DNA of 8,714 bases from Natrialbaceae archaeon (lineage in GTDB: Archaea > Halobacteriota > Halobacteria > Halobacteriales > Natrialbaceae). Position 1 is the stretch's first letter. Every line of letters starts with the position of its first letter. The position numbers and the translations under genes were made by a program. Below are positions 6,124 through 8,714 of this stretch, in pieces. Under the pieces are notes generated by a model. That model saw nothing but the letters and a program-made list of their open reading frames with translations. It was not told where the DNA came from and ran no database searches. The DNA is taken from positions 1 through 8,714 of the forward strand of contig PUPA01000039.1 of assembly GCA_003552885.1 (NCBI GenBank), written 5' to 3'.

Positions 6124-6375
6124 ATGCTCGAGCGCGAGCGGCTCATCGAGATCGTGGTCGCCGTCGCCGCCGTCGCCCTGATGCTCGGGGCCATGGTCTG
6201 GATCGGCACCACCCACGGCGGCGAGGGCGGGGCCCTCACCGACGAGGGCGGGGAGATGCTCGTCGGCGCTATCGTGGGCTTCATCCTGCTTTTGACCCTC
6301 GTCGGCATCGGTCTGGCGTTCGCGCTGAACGATCCCCCGGAGGCCGACGACGCCGACGCCCGGAGTGCGACCTGA
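6124..6375 (+). CDS. Small two-helix membrane protein, function unknown
   Basis: 83-residue protein that I do not recognise by function. It starts MLERERLIEIVV and has two hydrophobic stretches likely to span the membrane, about residues 10-28 and 45-68. They are separated by a short Gly/Glu-rich polar loop (THGGEGGALTDEGGE), and the tail is acidic and polar (NDPPEADDADARSAT). The charged N-terminus before helix 1 includes two arginines, which by the positive-inside rule would put both ends in the cytoplasm; this is an inference. The ATG is supported by a TATA-like box about 28 nt upstream. It sits 70 bp after the NUDIX gene and 76 bp before methionine aminopeptidase, on the same strand, but with its own apparent promoter, so context gives little functional information. 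Acidic, halophile-like codon and residue use supports it being a real gene. Confidence 0.8.
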   Translation: MLERERLIEIVVAVAAVALMLGAMVWIGTTHGGEGGALTDEGGEMLVGAIVGFILLLTLVGIGLAFALNDPPEADDADARSAT

Positions 6376-6422
6376 GCTCCGGGCATCGACGGCCGGTGGC
6401 CCCCGGAGAGCGAGTCGCAACC

Positions 6423-6429
6423 TCTAATT
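6423..6429 (+). promoter_or_regulatory. TATA-like box for the methionine aminopeptidase gene
   Basis: TCTAATT is centred 26 nt upstream of ATG 6452. It overlaps the GTG-type start at 6428 of the longer reading, which argues for the ATG at 6452 as the true start. Confidence 0.5.
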
Positions 6430-6451
6430 GGCGACCCGCACAATCCCCGGC

Positions 6452-7345
6452 ATGGACGACGCCGTCGATCTCGAGGGGGAACAGTACGAGAAACACCGCG
6501 AGGCCGGCCGGATCCTCGCACAGGTCCGTGCGGAGACCGCAGACCGCGTCGAGGTCGGCGCGAGCCACCTCGCGGTCGCCGAGTACGCCGAGGATCGGAT
6601 CCGCGAACTCGGCGGGAAGCCCGCGTTCCCGGTGAACATCTCGATCGACGAGGAGGCGGCCCACGCCACGCCCGGCATCGACGACGACGCCACGTTCGGC
6701 GAGGAGATGATCAACCTGGACATCGGCGTCCACGTCGACGGCTGGCTCGCGGACACGGCGATCACCGTCGACCACTCGGGCACCCCCGAACTCGTAGAGG
6801 CCTCCGAGGAGGCCCTCGAGGCCGCGATCGACGTCGTCGAACCCGGCGTCGAGACCGGCGAGATCGGCGCGGAGATCGAGGCGGTCATCGACGGCTACGG
6901 CTACAACCCCGTCGTCAACCTCACCGGCCACGGGCTGGGTCACTGGGAACAGCACACGGGGCCGAACATCCCGAACCGCGCGGTCTCCCAGGGGGCCACC
7001 CTCGAGGTCGGCGACGTGGTCGCCATCGAGCCGTTCGCGACCGACGGAGGTGGGAAGGTCACCGAGGGCGCCAAAGAGGAGATCTACGCCCTCGAGAACG
7101 AACGCTCGGTCAGGGATCGCCGCGCCCGGCAGGCGCTGGCCCAGATCACCGAGGAGTTTCGCACCCTCCCGTTTGCGACCCGGTGGCTCGAGACCGACCG
7201 GGCGGAGATGGCACTCCGTCGGCTCAAATCCAGCAACGTCGTCCACGGCTATCCCGTCCTGAAAGAGGAGGACGGTCGCCTGGTCAGCCAGAAAGAACAC
7301 ACCCTGATCGTCACCGAAAGCGGCTGTGAAGTGACGACGCGGTGA
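6452..7345 (+). CDS. map: Methionine aminopeptidase, type II
   Basis: 297-residue cytosolic metalloprotease that removes the initiator methionine from nascent proteins with small second residues. All five metal ligands of the pita-bread fold are present: D90 and D101 in NLDIGVHVDGWLADTA, H160 in TGHGLGHW, E193 in VAIEPFAT and E282 in SQKEHTLIV. H168 (EQHTGPNIPN) matches the second active-site histidine of the Pyrococcus enzyme. The archaeal type II insertion (about 215-270, ERSVRDRRARQALAQITEEF onward) is present, and the length matches archaeal MetAP2 (about 295). The ATG at 6452 is chosen over a GTG-type start 24 bp upstream because of the TATA-like box. A single copy of this essential housekeeping enzyme is usual in archaea. 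The next gene, HIT, starts 111 bp downstream with its own box. Confidence 0.97.
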   Translation: MDDAVDLEGEQYEKHREAGRILAQVRAETADRVEVGASHLAVAEYAEDRIRELGGKPAFPVNISIDEEAAHATPGIDDDATFGEEMINLDIGVHVDGWLADTAITVDHSGTPELVEASEEALEAAIDVVEPGVETGEIGAEIEAVIDGYGYNPVVNLTGHGLGHWEQHTGPNIPNRAVSQGATLEVGDVVAIEPFATDGGGKVTEGAKEEIYALENERSVRDRRARQALAQITEEFRTLPFATRWLETDRAEMALRRLKSSNVVHGYPVLKEEDGRLVSQKEHTLIVTESGCEVTTR

Positions 7346-7426
7346 TCGGCCGGGGTCGGCGGCTTTCGGGGTTTCTCGACGGCCGGAGTCGGCGGCCGAC
7401 ACCCGGGTGCGGTCCGGTGGTCGAAC

Positions 7427-7433
7427 GTTTTTG
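7427..7433 (+). promoter_or_regulatory. TATA-like box for the HIT gene
   Basis: The T-rich GTTTTTG is centred 27 nt upstream of ATG 7457. Together with the absence of a Shine-Dalgarno motif it suggests a leaderless transcript. Confidence 0.45.
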
Positions 7434-7456
7434 TCCGTCCCCACCCCAGGGGCGCC

Positions 7457-7999
7457 ATGGAACAGGTGTTCGCCCCCTGGCGGATCGAGTGGATCAGACG
7501 CGAGGAGCGAAACCCGGACGTCGAGGGCTGTGTGTTCTGTGAGCTCCCCGAACGTGGAGACGACCGGGCGAACCTGATCGTCGCCCGCGGCCAGGAGGCG
7601 TTCGTCATGCTCAACAACTACCCGTACAACCCGGGCCACGTCATGGTGATCCCGTACGTTCACACGGGCGAGTACGCCGCGCTCACCGACGACCAGCTGC
7701 TCGGCCACGCCCGGCTCAAACGGCGGACGTTCGCCGCCTTAGAGGCCGCCTTAGAGCCCGACGGATTCAACGCCGGGTTGAACCTCGGCGAGGGGGCCGG
7801 CGGCTCGATCGGCGACCACCTCCACACCCACGTCGTCCCCCGCTGGCACGGTGACACCAACTTCATGCCCGTGATCGGCGAGACGGCGGTGATCGTCGAG
7901 GCCGTCGAGGCGACCTACGACGCCCTCCACGAGGCCTTCGCCGCCCAGGAGGGTGCGACGGTCGAGAGCGAGGATCGGGCGGTGGCGTTCGCCGAGTGA
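7457..7999 (+). CDS. HIT-family nucleotide hydrolase/transferase (Ap4A phosphorylase-like)
   Basis: 180-residue histidine triad protein. The catalytic HxHxH motif is HLHTHVV at 121-127; H123 is the expected nucleophile that forms a nucleotidyl-enzyme intermediate. A CxxC pair (C25, C28 in GCVFCEL) near the N-terminus is common in the HIT branch that binds zinc. The opening VFAPWRIEWIRR and the NNYPYNPGHVMVIPYVHTGE segment resemble the diadenosine tetraphosphate phosphorylase-like HIT proteins of archaea and actinobacteria more than short Hint proteins. It would act in the cytoplasm on dinucleoside polyphosphates or AMP conjugates; the actual substrate is inference. The ATG is supported by a TATA-like box 27 nt upstream. 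Two rare TTA leucine codons, both followed by GAG, lie in frame at 7739-7754. Immediately downstream is the G-rich repeat block. Confidence 0.94.
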   Translation: MEQVFAPWRIEWIRREERNPDVEGCVFCELPERGDDRANLIVARGQEAFVMLNNYPYNPGHVMVIPYVHTGEYAALTDDQLLGHARLKRRTFAALEAALEPDGFNAGLNLGEGAGGSIGDHLHTHVVPRWHGDTNFMPVIGETAVIVEAVEATYDALHEAFAAQEGATVESEDRAVAFAE

Positions 8000-8007
8000 G
8001 CCGGAGT

Positions 8008-8121
8008 GGACGGGAGCCATTGGGGGGCGAAGTGGACGGGAAGCGTTGGGGGCCGGGTGGGAGGACGTCGGGTGACCGGATCGGACGGGAAGCGTTGGGG
8101 GCCGGGAGGGAGGACGTCGGG
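8008..8121 (+). repeat. G-rich intergenic direct repeats with G-quadruplex motifs
   Basis: Two 39-bp copies, 8034-8072 and 8083-8121, differ at one base (GGGTGGG versus GGGAGGG) and repeat with a 49-bp period. A shorter degenerate copy starts at 8008 (GGACGGGAGCCATTGGGGGG). Both full copies contain four G-runs of three or more with loops of 7, 2 and 1 nt (8038-8061 and 8087-8110), fitting the canonical G-quadruplex pattern on the plus strand. The block fills the gap between the convergent HIT and methylthiotransferase genes. Confidence 0.9.
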
Positions 8122-8131
8122 GGCCGCCCCC
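8119..8131. terminator. Possible GC hairpin between convergent genes
   Basis: GGGGG (8119-8123), a CCG loop and CCCCC (8127-8131) can form a five-pair hairpin on either strand, 9 bp beyond the stop of the minus-strand gene. It lacks the T-run usual at archaeal termination sites, so its role as a terminator is only suggested by position. Confidence 0.25.
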
Positions 8132-8140
8132 CGGGACCGC

Positions 8141-8714
8141 TCAGACCGGCTCGGCGAACGCGTACACCGTGTTGTGTCCGGTCACCTCGAGGTCGACGAA
8201 CTCGCCGGGTTCGATGCCGTGTTCGCCGGCGTTCCGGACGATCAGCTGGCGGTACGCGGAGTCCCGACACTTCACCGAGTCGCCGGTACCCTCCTCGACG
8301 ACGAGGACGTCCTCGCGGACGTCGCCGACCATGTCCTCGTAGGCCTCGCCGACCACCGCCATCTTCAGCTCGGTCATCTCCCTCGAGCGTTCTTTCTTCA
8401 GCGTGCCGCCAAGCCCCTTCAGGTCGGCGGCGTCGGTGCCCGGACGCTTCGAGAAGCGGGTGACGTTGAGCTTCTCGGGGCGGGTCTCGCGGATGAGCGC
8501 GAGCGACCGTCGATGGTCCGCGTCGGTCTCGGTGGGGAAGCCGACGATGAAGTCGGTCGAGAGCGTCCAGTACTCGAGGGCGTCGTCGAACCGCTCGACG
8601 ACCTCCAGATACTCACGGACCTGGTGCTGGCGGCGCATGTCGCCGAGGACGTCGTCGCTGCCGGACTGGACGGGCGCGTGCAGGAAATCGTAGAGCTTCT
8701 TTTCGCGGGCGAAC
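8141..8714 (-). CDS. tRNA methylthiotransferase (MiaB/e-MtaB-like radical SAM), C-terminal part
   Basis: The last 190 residues are visible; the gene runs off the right edge. The fragment reads LHAPVQSGSDDVLGDMRRQH, then STDFIVGFPTETDAD, both hallmarks of the C-terminal half of the radical SAM barrel in the MiaB family, then LNVTRFSKRPGTDAA. It ends in a TRAM domain of about 65 residues (from GEAYEDMVGDVREDVLVVEE to NTVYAFAEPV) that binds tRNA. The enzyme adds a methylthio group to a modified A37; in archaea the substrate is expected to be t6A (e-MtaB/CDKAL1 branch), giving ms2t6A. The N-terminal domain and the CxxxCxxC iron-sulfur cluster lie outside the window, so they cannot be checked. It converges on the HIT gene across 141 bp of G-rich repeats. 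Confidence 0.93.
   Translation of the reverse strand, partial: FAREKKLYDFLHAPVQSGSDDVLGDMRRQHQVREYLEVVERFDDALEYWTLSTDFIVGFPTETDADHRRSLALIRETRPEKLNVTRFSKRPGTDAADLKGLGGTLKKERSREMTELKMAVVGEAYEDMVGDVREDVLVVEEGTGDSVKCRDSAYRQLIVRNAGEHGIEPGEFVDLEVTGHNTVYAFAEPV

Noticed and set aside
5346..6521. In-frame upstream extension of the NAD kinase fusion to a 962-residue protein
   Set aside because: The extra region is antisense to the NUDIX, small membrane protein and MetAP genes, is low-complexity Arg/Pro/Ser, and precedes a good NAD kinase start.
6281..7708. 475-residue minus-strand open frame over MetAP and HIT
   Set aside because: It is a mirror of two well-supported genes with intact active sites and has no motif of its own.
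8008..8121. G-rich repeat block as a CRISPR array
   Set aside because: There are only two full copies, the spacing is short and the intervening sequence is similar G-rich DNA, with no cas genes nearby.

Overview
The window looks like a stretch of haloarchaeal (class Halobacteria) chromosome. GC content is very high, the encoded proteins are strongly acidic and rich in Asp/Glu, start codons tend to lie about 27 nt downstream of short AT-rich boxes with no clear Shine-Dalgarno (the pattern of leaderless archaeal transcripts), and several genes are archaeal types: a type II methionine aminopeptidase, a SAMP-like ubiquitin-fold modifier and an archaeal-type tRNA methylthiotransferase. The genus cannot be set from this sequence.

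Layout. (1) Positions 1-3281, plus strand: an acyl-CoA metabolism block made of the C-terminal end of an acyl-CoA dehydrogenase, a MaoC-like hot-dog hydratase with a repetitive acidic N-terminal tail, and an AMP-forming acyl-CoA synthetase of the acetyl-CoA synthetase superfamily. Together they could activate, oxidise and hydrate a carboxylic acid; the substrate is not shown by the sequence. (2) Positions 3298-5345, minus strand: a fused NAD kinase/inositol-monophosphatase-family protein (probable NAD kinase plus NADP phosphatase), followed by a small ubiquitin-like protein ending in Gly-Gly. The latter converges on the synthetase gene with only 16 bp between stop codons. (3) Positions 5517-6375, plus strand: a NUDIX hydrolase divergent from the NAD kinase fusion, then a two-helix small membrane protein of unknown function. 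(4) Positions 6452-7999, plus strand: methionine aminopeptidase and a HIT-family nucleotide hydrolase/transferase. (5) Positions 8000-8140: a G-rich intergenic stretch with two nearly identical 39-bp repeats, each fitting the canonical G-quadruplex pattern, plus a GC hairpin. (6) Positions 8141 to the right edge, minus strand: C-terminal part of a MiaB/e-MtaB-like radical SAM tRNA methylthiotransferase with its TRAM domain.

Most of the window is ordinary housekeeping. The points most worth a second look are the domain order of the NAD kinase/phosphatase fusion and its divergent NUDIX neighbour, the G-quadruplex repeat block between two convergent genes, the 42-bp tandem repeat coding for the MaoC tail, and active-site departures in the MaoC and acyl-CoA synthetase proteins that bear on substrate. 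I saw no mobile element, CRISPR array, rRNA or tRNA, and no gene-free stretch reaches 300 bases.
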